Assembly (NCBI GenBank): GCA_041596215.1 | Contig: JBFHIZ010000002.1 | Span: 1 to 64,000, forward strand | Source of the DNA: JBFHIZ01 sp041596215 | GTDB lineage: Bacteria; Bacillota; Clostridia; Lachnospirales; Lachnospiraceae | Length of the DNA: 64,000 nucleotides | Direction of reading: 5' to 3' | Shown: positions 54,084-63,651 of the stretch, in pieces | How positions within the stretch are numbered: position 1 is the stretch's first letter | How the letters are laid out: each line of letters opens with the position of its first letter | Program-made: the position numbers and the translations under genes | The notes under the pieces: model-generated | What the model was told of the DNA's origin: nothing | Seen by the model: only the letters and a program-made list of their open reading frames with translations | The model's database searches: none

Positions 54084-54413
54084 TCAATCCCCTACATCAA
54101 TCTTTATTACCGATCGCAAATATTCAATAAGTCGTTCTTTTTTTTCTTTGCTGCAATCTTTTAATAAATTCGATATTTCCTTTTCAATACTCCCATCACA
54201 AGATATGCTATCTTGCAAGATATAATCCATTGTTGTATTCAATGAATTTGCTATATTAATCAATGTTTCAACGCTCACTTTACTCACACCATTTTCTATA
54301 TTACTAATGTGTTTTGATGTTACGTTTACATTTTCAGCCAATCGTTCTTGTGTCATTTTCTGATATAGCCGTAGTTCACGAATTCTTGCTCCTAATTTAT
54401 TATAATCCAACAT
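54084..54413 (-). CDS. XRE-family transcriptional regulator
   Basis: A 109-residue protein with a Cro/CI helix-turn-helix at the N-terminus (LGARIRELRLYQKMTQERLA, SKHISNIENGVSKVSVETLI) and a short C-terminal helical region. It has no sensor domain. It is 50 bases upstream of the LytTR gene in the same direction. A palindrome over its own promoter suggests autorepression. Confidence 0.92.
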   Translation of the reverse strand: MLDYNKLGARIRELRLYQKMTQERLAENVNVTSKHISNIENGVSKVSVETLINIANSLNTTMDYILQDSISCDGSIEKEISNLLKDCSKEKKERLIEYLRSVIKIDVGD

Positions 54414-54424
54414 ATACGCAATCT

Positions 54425-54450
54425 CCTTTATCTATATTTTACGATAAAGG
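54425..54450. promoter_or_regulatory. Candidate operator and promoter of the XRE gene
   Basis: 8-bp inverted repeat CCTTTATC/GATAAAGG with a ten-base spacer. It covers the -10 box TATAGA (54436-54431); -35 TTGATG is at 54460-54455, 18 bases away. Binding here would block the XRE-LytTR promoter. Confidence 0.6.
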
Positions 54451-54499
54451 GTTTCATCAAATAATAACCTACAAAAATACATACTCTCTTTACAGGTTA

Positions 54500-54634
54500 T
54501 GTTTATAAGGTTTTCGATATAGAGAATTTAAGAAATTTAAAGAAATGAAATTTTGATGTGTAATTAAGAATAGTAAAAGAATAAAAAAAGAATGCATCCT
54601 ACATTTTTAACGAACAAAGAAAACCTTATAAACA
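54500..54634. repeat. 16-bp perfect inverted repeat enclosing 103 bases
   Basis: Arms 54500-54515 (TGTTTATAAGGTTTTC) and 54619-54634 are exact complements. The enclosed sequence is AT-rich with no ORF. I see no flanking target duplication, so a MITE is not established. Confidence 0.8.
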
Positions 54635-54725
54635 AATTTTATTATTATTATTATAAAAAAAAAGAAAAGAAAAATTATAAGATGAAAAAATCAACCACTT
54701 TTATGTAACAAAAAACAAATAAGTA

Positions 54726-55334
54726 CTATTCTTTTGTACAAATGCAAAACATATAATCTTTGGATTCTACAAACTTCAAAGATCCCCTCTCCAATGTCTG
54801 CATATCAAGTATTTTACCATGCTCTAAGTCTGTATAAAGTGATTGCAAATCATTTCGTAAACCTATTCGCATCATTTTTAAATAACTTTCTTTGCTCGTC
54901 CAAATTTGATAAAAATTTTTTGTTGCATTCTCTGAAGAATTAATTACATAATTTCTTTCTTTTTCACAAAAAAATCGGTTTACAAATACAGTTCTATCAT
55001 CTTCTTTCATTTTCTGAATGTCAATTCCAATCGGCATATCCGAAATAGCACAAGCCACAAAATCGAAAGAGTGTGTAATAGAACAATATAATTTTGTTTG
55101 TATCACAAACTTCGGTGCTCCAGTCTCATCTTTTATTATTTCATCGGGCAAAAAACCAGACTCTTTTAATAACCGATTCATAAGTATTGTCGCTGCTGCA
55201 CTTTCCATTCGTTTTTTTAAATTTGTTTTATTTAATATTTCATTTTTTCTTTCCATGCCAAAAGAAAGAATTGCTTGTGGCAACTCTTTCTCATTGATCA
55301 ACTCATTAATTTTTGCTACGCAAAATTTTATCAT
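54726..55334 (-). CDS. 4'-phosphopantetheinyl transferase, Sfp-like
   Basis: Attaches phosphopantetheine from CoA to carrier proteins. The 202-residue protein has the Sfp/AcpS motifs IGIDIQKM (Mg2+ Asp) and WTSKESYLKM. It is shorter than B. subtilis Sfp (224). No carrier-protein gene or NRPS/PKS is in the window. It starts six bases after the aspS stop. Confidence 0.88.
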   Translation of the reverse strand: MIKFCVAKINELINEKELPQAILSFGMERKNEILNKTNLKKRMESAAATILMNRLLKESGFLPDEIIKDETGAPKFVIQTKLYCSITHSFDFVACAISDMPIGIDIQKMKEDDRTVFVNRFFCEKERNYVINSSENATKNFYQIWTSKESYLKMMRIGLRNDLQSLYTDLEHGKILDMQTLERGSLKFVESKDYMFCICTKE

Positions 55335-55340
55335 AATAGA

Positions 55341-57128
55341 TTAATCCTCTTTAACTAAAGATATCATCAATTCTTCTAATTGTTTCTTATCTACTACATT
55401 GGGAGCTTCCGTCATTAAACAGGATGCATCTTTAACCTTAGGAAATGCAATGACTTCTCGAATATTATCTTGATTTGCCATTAGCATAATCATTCGATCC
55501 AAACCATAAGCAAGTCCCGCATGTGGAGGTACGCCATATTTAAACGCATCTAACAAAAAACCAAATCGTTCATAAGCTTCTTCCTTAGAAAATCCCAAAA
55601 CAGAAAACATCTTTTCTTGAATATCATTTTGAAAAATTCGGACACTACCTCCACCTAGTTCCGTCCCATTTAATACAATATCATATGCTTTCGCACGTAC
55701 TTTTCCAGGATCTGTATCTAAAAGATGCAAATCTTCATCCATAGGCATGGTAAATGGATGATGCATCGCTACATATCGTCCAGCTTCCTCATTATATTCA
55801 AGCAAAGGAAATTCCGTAACCCATAAGAAATTATTTTGATTCTGATCATACAGCATTAATGTTTCAGCAAGTTCACATCGCAATGCCCCTAGTACATCCC
55901 AAACAAGCTTTCTTTTATCTGCTGCAAATAAAAGTAAATCCCCTGGTTTTCCATTCATTTTTTTAACTAACGCTTTTGTTTCTTCCTCAGAAAAGAATTT
56001 TCCAAAAGAGCACTTATATTCACCATTTTCTAAGATTGCTAAATACGGCAATCCTTTTACTCCATATCCTTTTGCAAACTCTACTAATTTATCTATTTTT
56101 TTACGTGGCATGGATGCTTGTCCTAATACATTGATTCCTTGAACAGAACCACCTTCTTTGATTGCATTTGAAAATACAACGAAATCAGAATCAGAAACAA
56201 CCTCCGATACATCTACTAAATGCATACCAAATCTCGTATCTGGTTTATCGGACCCATAGGTATTCATAGCATCAATCCATTTGATTCGTTCAAATGGAAT
56301 GGCAAGATCAATATCCAAATTATCCTTATATACTTTTTTTAATAATTTTTCATTTACTTCAATCACTTCATCCACCGATACAAACGACATTTCCATATCA
56401 ATTTGTGTGAATTCTGGTTGTCGATCCGCACGCAAATCCTCATCCCGAAAACATTTTACAATTTGAAAATACCGATCATATCCAGAACACATTAATAATT
56501 GTTTGAATAATTGTGGAGACTGTGGTAATGCATAAAAATTACCTGGGTGAATACGACTTGGGACCAAATAATCACGGGCTCCTTCTGGTGTACTCTTTGT
56601 TAACATTGGTGTTTCAATCTCAAGAAATCCTTCTTCTGCTAAAAAAGTTCGTACACATGTTGCTACCTTACTTCTTAAAATTAAGTTCTTTTGAAGGTCT
56701 GGTCTACGCAAATCCAAATATCGATATTTCAAACGTAATTCTTCTTTTGTTTTAGAATCCGCTTCAATTGGAAATGGTGGTGTTTCTGCTTCCGATAGAA
56801 TTCGAAGTTCTTTCGCCCGAATCTCTATTGTTCCTGTTTTCATTGCAGTATTTACAGCACCCGTTCTTTTTTCCACAACGCCTACAATTGCAACAACAAA
56901 CTCACTTCTCAATTTTTCTGCTTTTTCAAAATGTGTTTTTCCGCATTCGCTTTCTTCAAAAATAACTTGTACCAAACCACTTCTGTCGCGTACATCAACA
57001 AAAATAATTCCACCTTTATTCCTTTGTTTTTGAACCCATCCCATAATTGTGACGATATTGCCAACATTTTGATCTGTAATTTCTGTACATCGATTTGATC
57101 TTTTTAATCCTTGCATTGATTCAGACAT
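55341..57128 (-). CDS. aspS: Aspartyl-tRNA synthetase
   Basis: Class II synthetase, 595 residues of the bacterial type with an OB anticodon domain (about 15-110), catalytic core (FLEIETPMLTKSTPEGARDYLVPSR, FRDEDLRADRQPEFTQ, GLAYGLDRMIML) and a GAD insertion. The ATG has an AGGAA site. It lies between hisS and the PPTase gene. Confidence 0.97.
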   Translation of the reverse strand: MSESMQGLKRSNRCTEITDQNVGNIVTIMGWVQKQRNKGGIIFVDVRDRSGLVQVIFEESECGKTHFEKAEKLRSEFVVAIVGVVEKRTGAVNTAMKTGTIEIRAKELRILSEAETPPFPIEADSKTKEELRLKYRYLDLRRPDLQKNLILRSKVATCVRTFLAEEGFLEIETPMLTKSTPEGARDYLVPSRIHPGNFYALPQSPQLFKQLLMCSGYDRYFQIVKCFRDEDLRADRQPEFTQIDMEMSFVSVDEVIEVNEKLLKKVYKDNLDIDLAIPFERIKWIDAMNTYGSDKPDTRFGMHLVDVSEVVSDSDFVVFSNAIKEGGSVQGINVLGQASMPRKKIDKLVEFAKGYGVKGLPYLAILENGEYKCSFGKFFSEEETKALVKKMNGKPGDLLLFAADKRKLVWDVLGALRCELAETLMLYDQNQNNFLWVTEFPLLEYNEEAGRYVAMHHPFTMPMDEDLHLLDTDPGKVRAKAYDIVLNGTELGGGSVRIFQNDIQEKMFSVLGFSKEEAYERFGFLLDAFKYGVPPHAGLAYGLDRMIMLMANQDNIREVIAFPKVKDASCLMTEAPNVVDKKQLEELMISLVKED

Positions 57129-57153
57129 TTTTATTTCCTCATTTTCTTTCTAT

Positions 57154-58410
57154 TTATAAGAAATCCATATAGAATTCTTTTATTTCTTCATAACCTTGTT
57201 CTTTTAATTGCTCTTTTTGAAACTTTTTATTTTTAATCATTTTCACAACAATTACTTGTTTTCCTTCTTCTCTAAGATTTGCAGCTTCCTTCATGACTTC
57301 ACATAGTTTTTCTGTTGTATATTTACTATCAATAAGAAAAGCTATTTTTTTATGTTTCTTTGGTATTTGAAATCCATTTTCTAACAGTAACAACACAATT
57401 CGTTCAAACCCAATAGAGAAACCACAAGCTGGAATATCCTGACCCGTAAATTTTTTTATCATTCCATCATAACGGCCACCGCCTCCACAACTTCCACCAA
57501 ATTCTGGTATCGCTATTTCAAAAATCGGTCCTGTATAATATCCCATACCTCTTACTAACGTTGGATCAAAAATCAAAGTAAAATCAGCGCTTTTTATTTC
57601 ATTCACTCCTTGCATAATTTGTCTCATTGATTCTTTCACATCATCTTCTAAGTATTCCTCTAATTCCATAAATAAATATTCCATTACTTGATTGGATTTT
57701 TTCATATTTCGATAGATATTCAAATATTTTTTTGCAGATTCTTCTTTGAAGCCAGCTTCTATGAGTTCTTTTTCCACTCCATCTTCCCCAATTTTATCCA
57801 TTTTATCCAAAATAATAAATACTAAATCAAAAGATGTTTCTTCAAATCCGCTATATTTTGCCATCGCTTTTAAAATATTACGGTCATTAATACGAACCTC
57901 AAATCCTCGAAATCCAAGTTTTGAAAGGGTTGTTGTTGTTGCAAGTATCAATTCAATTTCAGCAATATTCGAAGGTTCTCCTAATATGTCAATATCACAT
58001 TGCATAAACTGCCGGTATCTTCCTCTTTGCGGCCTATCTGCTCTCCATACATTCCCCATTTGTAAAGATTTAAAAGGTTTTGGTAACGAATCCAAATTAT
58101 TTGCATAATAACGAACCAAAGGCACGGTTAAATCATAACGAAGCCCCCCATCTACTACATCAAGTTCTTCTTTTGCTTCCAAAAGATTCAATTTTTTTCC
58201 ACGTTTTAAGATTTTAAAAATAAGTTTTTCATTCTCCCCACCTTGTTTGCTACTCAAATTATTAATATCCTCTACACAGGGAGTCTCAATCGAAGAAAAC
58301 CCGAAATCTCGATATGTTTTTTTTATAATCGATATTACATAATCTCTGATTTCCATCTCCTCAGGCAAAATGTCCTTCATACCTGTAACCGGTTTTTTCT
58401 TTAATTGCAT
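57154..58410 (-). CDS. hisS: Histidyl-tRNA synthetase
   Basis: Class II synthetase, 418 residues. Motif 2 region is RADRPQRGRYRQFMQCDID and the histidine-specific loop includes LVRGMGYYTGPIFE. An anticodon-binding domain follows GGGGRYDGM and GFSIGFERI, from about residue 330. No T-box leader is present. Confidence 0.95.
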   Translation of the reverse strand: MQLKKKPVTGMKDILPEEMEIRDYVISIIKKTYRDFGFSSIETPCVEDINNLSSKQGGENEKLIFKILKRGKKLNLLEAKEELDVVDGGLRYDLTVPLVRYYANNLDSLPKPFKSLQMGNVWRADRPQRGRYRQFMQCDIDILGEPSNIAEIELILATTTTLSKLGFRGFEVRINDRNILKAMAKYSGFEETSFDLVFIILDKMDKIGEDGVEKELIEAGFKEESAKKYLNIYRNMKKSNQVMEYLFMELEEYLEDDVKESMRQIMQGVNEIKSADFTLIFDPTLVRGMGYYTGPIFEIAIPEFGGSCGGGGRYDGMIKKFTGQDIPACGFSIGFERIVLLLLENGFQIPKKHKKIAFLIDSKYTTEKLCEVMKEAANLREEGKQVIVVKMIKNKKFQKEQLKEQGYEEIKEFYMDFL

Positions 58411-58425
58411 ATAATTACCTCATTT

Positions 58426-59919
58426 CTATTTTTTATATGTAAAAAGTTTCCTTTTTCTTTCTATCATTTCATCAATTTTATCAATATAAATATCCACATC
58501 TTTTACACAATCACAACGTTTAATCACATTCCCTGAAGCAACAAACTTAGAAACTGTGCCGGCCCCAACAGCTAAAATAGACTGTATTTCTTCCATAATT
58601 AGCACATTATAAATTCCATATTTTGTATCTTTTGCATATCCCACATTTTCAAAATTTCCCGCCATATTTTTTTGTCGATATAAATAATAAGGACTTAACC
58701 CCATCTCTCTTGCTGCCCGCTCTGCTAAAATCATCGTATCTTTTGTATTATGAATAGGTTCAACCCCTTTTTCCTCTAATACTTCTCTTAGTCTAGAGGC
58801 TCTTTTTATTGCTAATGAATGAATAGTCAAACTATCCGGTGCTAATTTCTTGATTTCATTTAATGTGACGGAAACATCTGCATCCGTCTCACCCGGAAGT
58901 CCGAGAATCAAATCCATATTTATATTATCAAATCCAACTTCTCTTGCTAAATAAAATGCTTCCTTCACCTGTTCCACCGAATGTTTTCTACCGATTAAAT
59001 CCAATGTTTTTTGATGCATCGTTTGTGGATTAACCGATATTCTTGTTACCCCATATTTTTTCATTAGCAACAATTTTTCTCTTGTAATGCTATCCGGTCT
59101 TCCTGCTTCTAAATTAAACTCTAACACATTAGAAAAATCCAAGATTTCTCTTACACTACGTAATAATCGTTCTAATTGGAATTCATTCAGTGTTGTTGGT
59201 GTTCCTCCACCGATATACACACTATCTAAAGGTTTCCCTTTTTGAAGTGATGCAATAAATCGTAATTCTTTTTCCATTGCTTCGAGGTAATCATCCATTC
59301 GTTTTTCATATCGTTTCAAGGGATATGATGTAAAAGAACAATACAGACAAGTTGTTGGGCAAAATGGAATTCCTATATATACACTATATCCTTCCATACG
59401 ATGCGTTTTATTTAAAAGAGTAAGTTCTCTTTTTGTAATTTCTATGCTCAATTTGGCTTTCGTTTCGCTCATCAAATATATTTTTTTCAATTGAAAAACC
59501 AATTCTTCTTCCATTTCTTTGGAAAATTCTTTATGCTCCCGCATTGCATACATCGGAATTTTTGTCGGTCTAATTCCTGTGAGCGTACCCCATGGTAATT
59601 CTATTTTCGTATATTTAGACAAAACAAGATATAATGCCTTCTTTAATGCATTTCTATGGGATCCTCTCGTTTCTAATGTTGTATTTTTTGTAATTCCAAT
59701 TTCTGTTTTTGTCATTCTTATTTCTTTTTCAATAAGTTCGACTTGGATTTCCATTCCCTCATTTTTTTCAAAATAGTTAATCTCTAACCTAAGTTTATCT
59801 TCCTCTATTCGAAACGATTTTTCTTCCGATACAGCCACCTCTTTGTTCGGAAAAAACGCTTTTGTTAATGCTTGGATATCATAAGCAAATAATGGTTTTG
59901 AAATCCAGATTTTAATCAT
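58426..59919 (-). CDS. hemZ: Coproporphyrinogen dehydrogenase HemZ-like radical SAM protein
   Basis: A 497-residue HemN-family protein with an N-terminal extension of about 175 residues before the cluster motif C-PTT-C-LY-C (Cys187, 191, 194) in IGIPFCPTTCLYCSFTSYP. YIGGGTPTTL and ISVNPQTMHQKTL follow. The length and extension fit HemZ. No other haem gene is near, so a haem role is not confirmed. Confidence 0.9.
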   Translation of the reverse strand: MIKIWISKPLFAYDIQALTKAFFPNKEVAVSEEKSFRIEEDKLRLEINYFEKNEGMEIQVELIEKEIRMTKTEIGITKNTTLETRGSHRNALKKALYLVLSKYTKIELPWGTLTGIRPTKIPMYAMREHKEFSKEMEEELVFQLKKIYLMSETKAKLSIEITKRELTLLNKTHRMEGYSVYIGIPFCPTTCLYCSFTSYPLKRYEKRMDDYLEAMEKELRFIASLQKGKPLDSVYIGGGTPTTLNEFQLERLLRSVREILDFSNVLEFNLEAGRPDSITREKLLLMKKYGVTRISVNPQTMHQKTLDLIGRKHSVEQVKEAFYLAREVGFDNINMDLILGLPGETDADVSVTLNEIKKLAPDSLTIHSLAIKRASRLREVLEEKGVEPIHNTKDTMILAERAAREMGLSPYYLYRQKNMAGNFENVGYAKDTKYGIYNVLIMEEIQSILAVGAGTVSKFVASGNVIKRCDCVKDVDIYIDKIDEMIERKRKLFTYKK

Positions 59920-59937
59920 TTATATGCCAACTTTCTA

Positions 59938-60567
59938 CTAACAAAATTTATTATACTTTATTTCTGTGTCCACACTAGTGGTTTCTCCATGTCCAGGATA
60001 TACTTTTGTTTCTTTTGGAAGTTTATAAATCTTTTGTTGAATAGATTCACATAAACTTTCCATTTCTCCTGTTGGCAAATCCGTTCTTCCAACCGAATTT
60101 GCAAATAATGTGTCCCCTGAAAATAAAACATGACTTTCTTTGATATAAAAACAAACACTTCCTTTCGTATGACCAGGTGTATTGATTACACGAATCTTAA
60201 ACGTATCTGTCGTAATTATTTCTCCATCTTTTAAATAAACATCAGCACGCAAAGACAAATCTCTACCAAATTGACCCGAAAGATTTTTATCCGGATCGCT
60301 TAATAATAATTTCTCTACTTCTGAAATATATACTGGAACTTTAGCAAAATCTTTTAGTGCTTCTAGCGCATTAATATGATCAAAATGTCCATGCGTCAAC
60401 AGAATCCCTTTGATTTTAATTTTTTTCTCGTTTAAAAATCCAAGAATCGAATCTACGCTTCCGCCCGGATCAATACAAAATCCTTCTTTCGTGTTTTCAT
60501 CATAAACGATATAACAATTGGTTTCTAACATTCCAACCACTAACCGCTTTACTTTTATCGAATCCAT
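59938..60567 (-). CDS. MBL-fold metallohydrolase (glyoxalase II-like)
   Basis: A 209-residue metallo-beta-lactamase fold with THGHFDHINAL, NTPGHTKGS, FSGDTLF and PGHGETT, which bind two metals. It resembles the YcbL/GloB-like group. Substrate unknown. It is directly adjacent to relA (next base) and conserved beside relA and hemZ in Clostridia. Confidence 0.92.
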   Translation of the reverse strand: MDSIKVKRLVVGMLETNCYIVYDENTKEGFCIDPGGSVDSILGFLNEKKIKIKGILLTHGHFDHINALEALKDFAKVPVYISEVEKLLLSDPDKNLSGQFGRDLSLRADVYLKDGEIITTDTFKIRVINTPGHTKGSVCFYIKESHVLFSGDTLFANSVGRTDLPTGEMESLCESIQQKIYKLPKETKVYPGHGETTSVDTEIKYNKFC

Positions 60568-62931
60568 TTATCCTGTCGTCCTTTCTATATCAAGTACACT
60601 TTCAACGGTTCTAACTCTCTCAATTACTCGTAAAAGCTCTTCTTTTCCTGTGATTTCAAAAGAAACTGATAAGGTTGCAATCTCTTGTTTACTTGTTCTT
60701 GTATTTACACTTAATATATTTATATTCCGTTCTGTCAAGACTTTTGAAATATCTGCTAATAATCCAAATCGGTTATTTGCATAGATTGCAATTTCAGCAA
60801 TGTATTTTTCTGTTGAATTTTCATCTACATCATCTTTCCATTCTGCATCAATTAATCTTTCTCTATCAAAATCCGACAAATTACAAATATTCACACAATC
60901 CGTTCTGTGAATAGTAATTCCTCTTCCTCTTGTTACGAAACCAAGTATCTCATCTCCTGGAACTGGTCCACAGCACTTTGCAAAACGTACCGCAACGTCA
61001 TGAATTCCTTTAACCACAATCCCACTTTTTGATTTCTTTTCCTTTGGTTTATACCTGTTTTGCTCCTCTTCAATTGACGCAATAACTTCTTCATCTGACA
61101 AAATTTTCTTATGGTCTCGATCATACCATTCTTTCATCTTATTAATTATTTGGCCTTCTTTTAATCCACCATGACCAACCGCAGCACGCACAGCATCCCA
61201 ATCACGGAAACCAAATTTTTTCATAATTGCTTCCATATATTCCGGTTTAAAAATTTCTATGGAATTAATAGCTTTTGCCTTACAATATGCTAAAAGCAAT
61301 TCTTTTCCTCGTACAATATTTTCTTCTTTAAATTCATTTTTAAACCATTGATTAATCTTACTTTTTGCCTGTGGACTTTTTACAATACTAAGCCAATCTC
61401 TACTTGGTCCTTTTGAATTTTGTGAAGTGATAATATCAATTCGATCCCCATTATTAATCTTATAATCAATTGTAACTAATTTTCCATTTACTCTTGCACC
61501 AACCATTTTATTTCCAACAGCAGAATGAATTGAATAAGCAAAATCGATTGGCGTCGATCCCGCAGGAAGGTCCTTTACATCCCCTGAAGGGGTAAAGCAA
61601 TATACATTTTCAGAAAATAAATCCAAATCACTTTTTAGCAAATTAAGAAATTCATTATTATCAGACATATCTTTTTGCCATTCTAAAATTTGTCTAAGCC
61701 ATGTTAATTTTTCTTCCTCATTTGTGTCCGCTTTTTTCCCATCCGATGAATCTTTATATTTCCAATGTGCTGCGATTCCATAATCTGCAGTTTTATGCAT
61801 ATCAAAGGTACGTATTTGTACTTCAAATGGCTGTCCATTACTACCAATTAATGTCGTATGCAAGGACTGATACATATTTGCCTTTGGCATAGCAATATAA
61901 TCTTTAAATCTACCAGGAATAGGTTTATACATTTCATGAATCACCCCTAAGACAGCATAGCAGTCTTTAACCGTATCTACGATAACGCGTACTGCAAATA
62001 AATCATATATTTGATCAATTGTTTTGTGTTGGTTTTTCATTTTCTTATAAATACTAAAAAAATGTTTCACTCTTCCATCAACTTTTGCATCGATTCCAGC
62101 ATTTGTAATATGCGTTCTTACTTCTTCTACAATAGAGGCTACATAATTTTCTCTTGTACTTTTTCTTTCTTTAATTTGTCCTACCAAATCATAATACACA
62201 TCCGGATGCAAATATTTTAATGACAAATCATCTAATTCTACTTTTATCTTTGATATACCTAATCGATTTGCAATTGGCGCATAGATATCCATAGTTTCTC
62301 TGGCTTTTTCTTGCTGTTTTTCTGGTGACATATGACTCAATGTACGCATATTATGCAATCGGTCAGCTAATTTAATCATAATTACCCGAATGTCTTTTGC
62401 CATAGCAAGAAACATTTTTCTTAAATTTTCAGCTTGTATATATGATTTATCAACTTCTAAATCTTCTTTGGTATTATTTGCATATTCTAATTTGGAAAGT
62501 TTGGTCACTCCATTTACTAACAAAGCAACATCTTCACCAAAAGTTTCTTTAATTTCTTCATCTGTCATGACCGTATCTTCTACAACATCATGCAGTAATC
62601 CAGCAACAATGGTTTCTTTATCAAGTTCTAAATCAGCAAGAATAATAGCAACACACAATGGATGAATAATATATGGTTCTCCCGATTTTCTTACTTGATC
62701 TTTATGGGCTTCATATGCGATGGTATATGCTTTATCAATTAGCGAAATATCTCCGGATGGATGATATTTTTTTACACGCGAAATAAGATCCTTATACAAT
62801 TCTTCCGGACTCAAAAATTCTTCTATTGGTTCCATTCTACCTTCGGTAAAGATTCCACCATTATCAAAAATACCTATTTTAATTTTTTTAGTGTGTTCTT
62901 CACTTGTCGAATGTTCTTTCCCTTCGCACAT
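60568..62931 (-). CDS. relA: Bifunctional (p)ppGpp synthetase/hydrolase Rel
   Basis: Controls the stringent alarmone. The 787-residue protein has an N-terminal HD hydrolase domain (HPLCVAIILADLELD, HDVVEDT), synthetase domain (YDLFAVRVIVDT, MPKANMYQSLHTT), TGS, a helical and zinc-finger-like region (CCGPVPGDEI) and ACT domain. The HD motif is intact, so both activities are likely. ATG 62931 has GGAGG five bases upstream; a TTG at 62943 is inside that site. Confidence 0.96.
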   Translation of the reverse strand: MCEGKEHSTSEEHTKKIKIGIFDNGGIFTEGRMEPIEEFLSPEELYKDLISRVKKYHPSGDISLIDKAYTIAYEAHKDQVRKSGEPYIIHPLCVAIILADLELDKETIVAGLLHDVVEDTVMTDEEIKETFGEDVALLVNGVTKLSKLEYANNTKEDLEVDKSYIQAENLRKMFLAMAKDIRVIMIKLADRLHNMRTLSHMSPEKQQEKARETMDIYAPIANRLGISKIKVELDDLSLKYLHPDVYYDLVGQIKERKSTRENYVASIVEEVRTHITNAGIDAKVDGRVKHFFSIYKKMKNQHKTIDQIYDLFAVRVIVDTVKDCYAVLGVIHEMYKPIPGRFKDYIAMPKANMYQSLHTTLIGSNGQPFEVQIRTFDMHKTADYGIAAHWKYKDSSDGKKADTNEEEKLTWLRQILEWQKDMSDNNEFLNLLKSDLDLFSENVYCFTPSGDVKDLPAGSTPIDFAYSIHSAVGNKMVGARVNGKLVTIDYKINNGDRIDIITSQNSKGPSRDWLSIVKSPQAKSKINQWFKNEFKEENIVRGKELLLAYCKAKAINSIEIFKPEYMEAIMKKFGFRDWDAVRAAVGHGGLKEGQIINKMKEWYDRDHKKILSDEEVIASIEEEQNRYKPKEKKSKSGIVVKGIHDVAVRFAKCCGPVPGDEILGFVTRGRGITIHRTDCVNICNLSDFDRERLIDAEWKDDVDENSTEKYIAEIAIYANNRFGLLADISKVLTERNINILSVNTRTSKQEIATLSVSFEITGKEELLRVIERVRTVESVLDIERTTG

Positions 62932-62946
62932 AAAATCCTCCAATAT

Positions 62947-63471
62947 TTATTTCCCTGGATATATAATTGCAGAATTCAATCGATAATTTGTAACTTTACT
63001 TCTACCGTTTAATCCTTCAAGTTCCATTAATACTACAATGCCTACTACAATGCCTCCAAGTGATTCAATCAATTCTACCATTGCTTTTGTTGTTCCACCG
63101 GTTGCAATCAAATCATCAACAATCAAAACTTTTTGACCTGGTTTTATTGAATCTTTATGCATCTCAATAACTGCTTTTCCATATTCTAAAGCATATTCCT
63201 TCGAAACCGTTTCACAAGGGAGTTTCCCTTCTTTCCGAATTAAGACAAATGGCTTTCTTTGGTTATAAGCCATTGGCATGCCAAAAATAAAACCTCTTGA
63301 TTCTGGTCCTGCAATCACATCATATTCCAAATCCTTAACTAATTCTTGCATGCTATCTACCGCAAGATGTAATCCATCTGCGTCTTGCAAAACACTTGTC
63401 ACATCACGAAACATAATTCCTTCTTCTGGAAAATCTGGTATTGTTCTCACATAATCTTCTAATTTTTTCAT
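62947..63471 (-). CDS. apt: Adenine phosphoribosyltransferase
   Basis: Salvages adenine to AMP using PRPP. The 174-residue protein has FPEEGIMFRDVT, GPESRGFIFG and the PRPP motif VLIVDDLIATGGTTKAM. It heads the apt-relA-hisS-aspS run and sits 15 bases before relA. Confidence 0.97.
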   Translation of the reverse strand: MKKLEDYVRTIPDFPEEGIMFRDVTSVLQDADGLHLAVDSMQELVKDLEYDVIAGPESRGFIFGMPMAYNQRKPFVLIRKEGKLPCETVSKEYALEYGKAVIEMHKDSIKPGQKVLIVDDLIATGGTTKAMVELIESLGGIVVGIVVLMELEGLNGRSKVTNYRLNSAIIYPGK

Positions 63472-63539
63472 TGTTTCTCCTCTTAATCACTCTAGTTTCT
63501 ATCTATTTTATTTCCTTAATATTTCTAAACATATCTGTT

Positions 63540-63568
63540 ATTATATAATTATTCTTTTATGAAGTCAA
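63540..63568 (-). promoter_or_regulatory. apt-relA operon promoter
   Basis: -35 TTGACT (63568-63563), 17-base spacer, -10 TATAAT (63545-63540), about 68 bases before the apt start. Confidence 0.75.
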
Positions 63569-63582
63569 AGTAAATTTCAACT

Positions 63583-63625
63583 GAAAAAGTTCTACTATTG
63601 CTTATGCAAATAGTAGAACTTTTTC
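63583..63625 (-). terminator. Terminator of groEL
   Basis: About 19-bp stem with one bulge (GAAAAAGTTCTACTATT and its complement) and a short loop, 26 bases after the groEL stop. Confidence 0.85.
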
Positions 63626-63651
63626 GATTCCATAAGAATATTTTGAATAAA

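Larger units (their letters stand above)
54414..54725. other. 312-base AT-rich intergenic region with nested inverted repeats
   Basis: There is no ORF of note. Besides the XRE operator it has a 7-bp repeat ATAACCT/AGGTTAT (54464-54500), a 16-bp perfect inverted repeat (54500-54515 and 54619-54634) and a TTA/A-rich tract at 54636-54670. Confidence 0.7.

Noticed and set aside
54500..54634. MITE call for the 16-bp inverted repeat
   Set aside because: No target-site duplication is visible and no second copy occurs in this window, so it is left as an inverted repeat.
54726..55334. Evidence of a natural-product cluster from the Sfp-like PPTase
   Set aside because: No NRPS, PKS or carrier-protein gene is in the window; the gene is at the end of a housekeeping operon.
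57129..57153. T-box leaders for aspS or hisS
   Set aside because: The gaps upstream are 25 and 15 bases; no leader structure fits.
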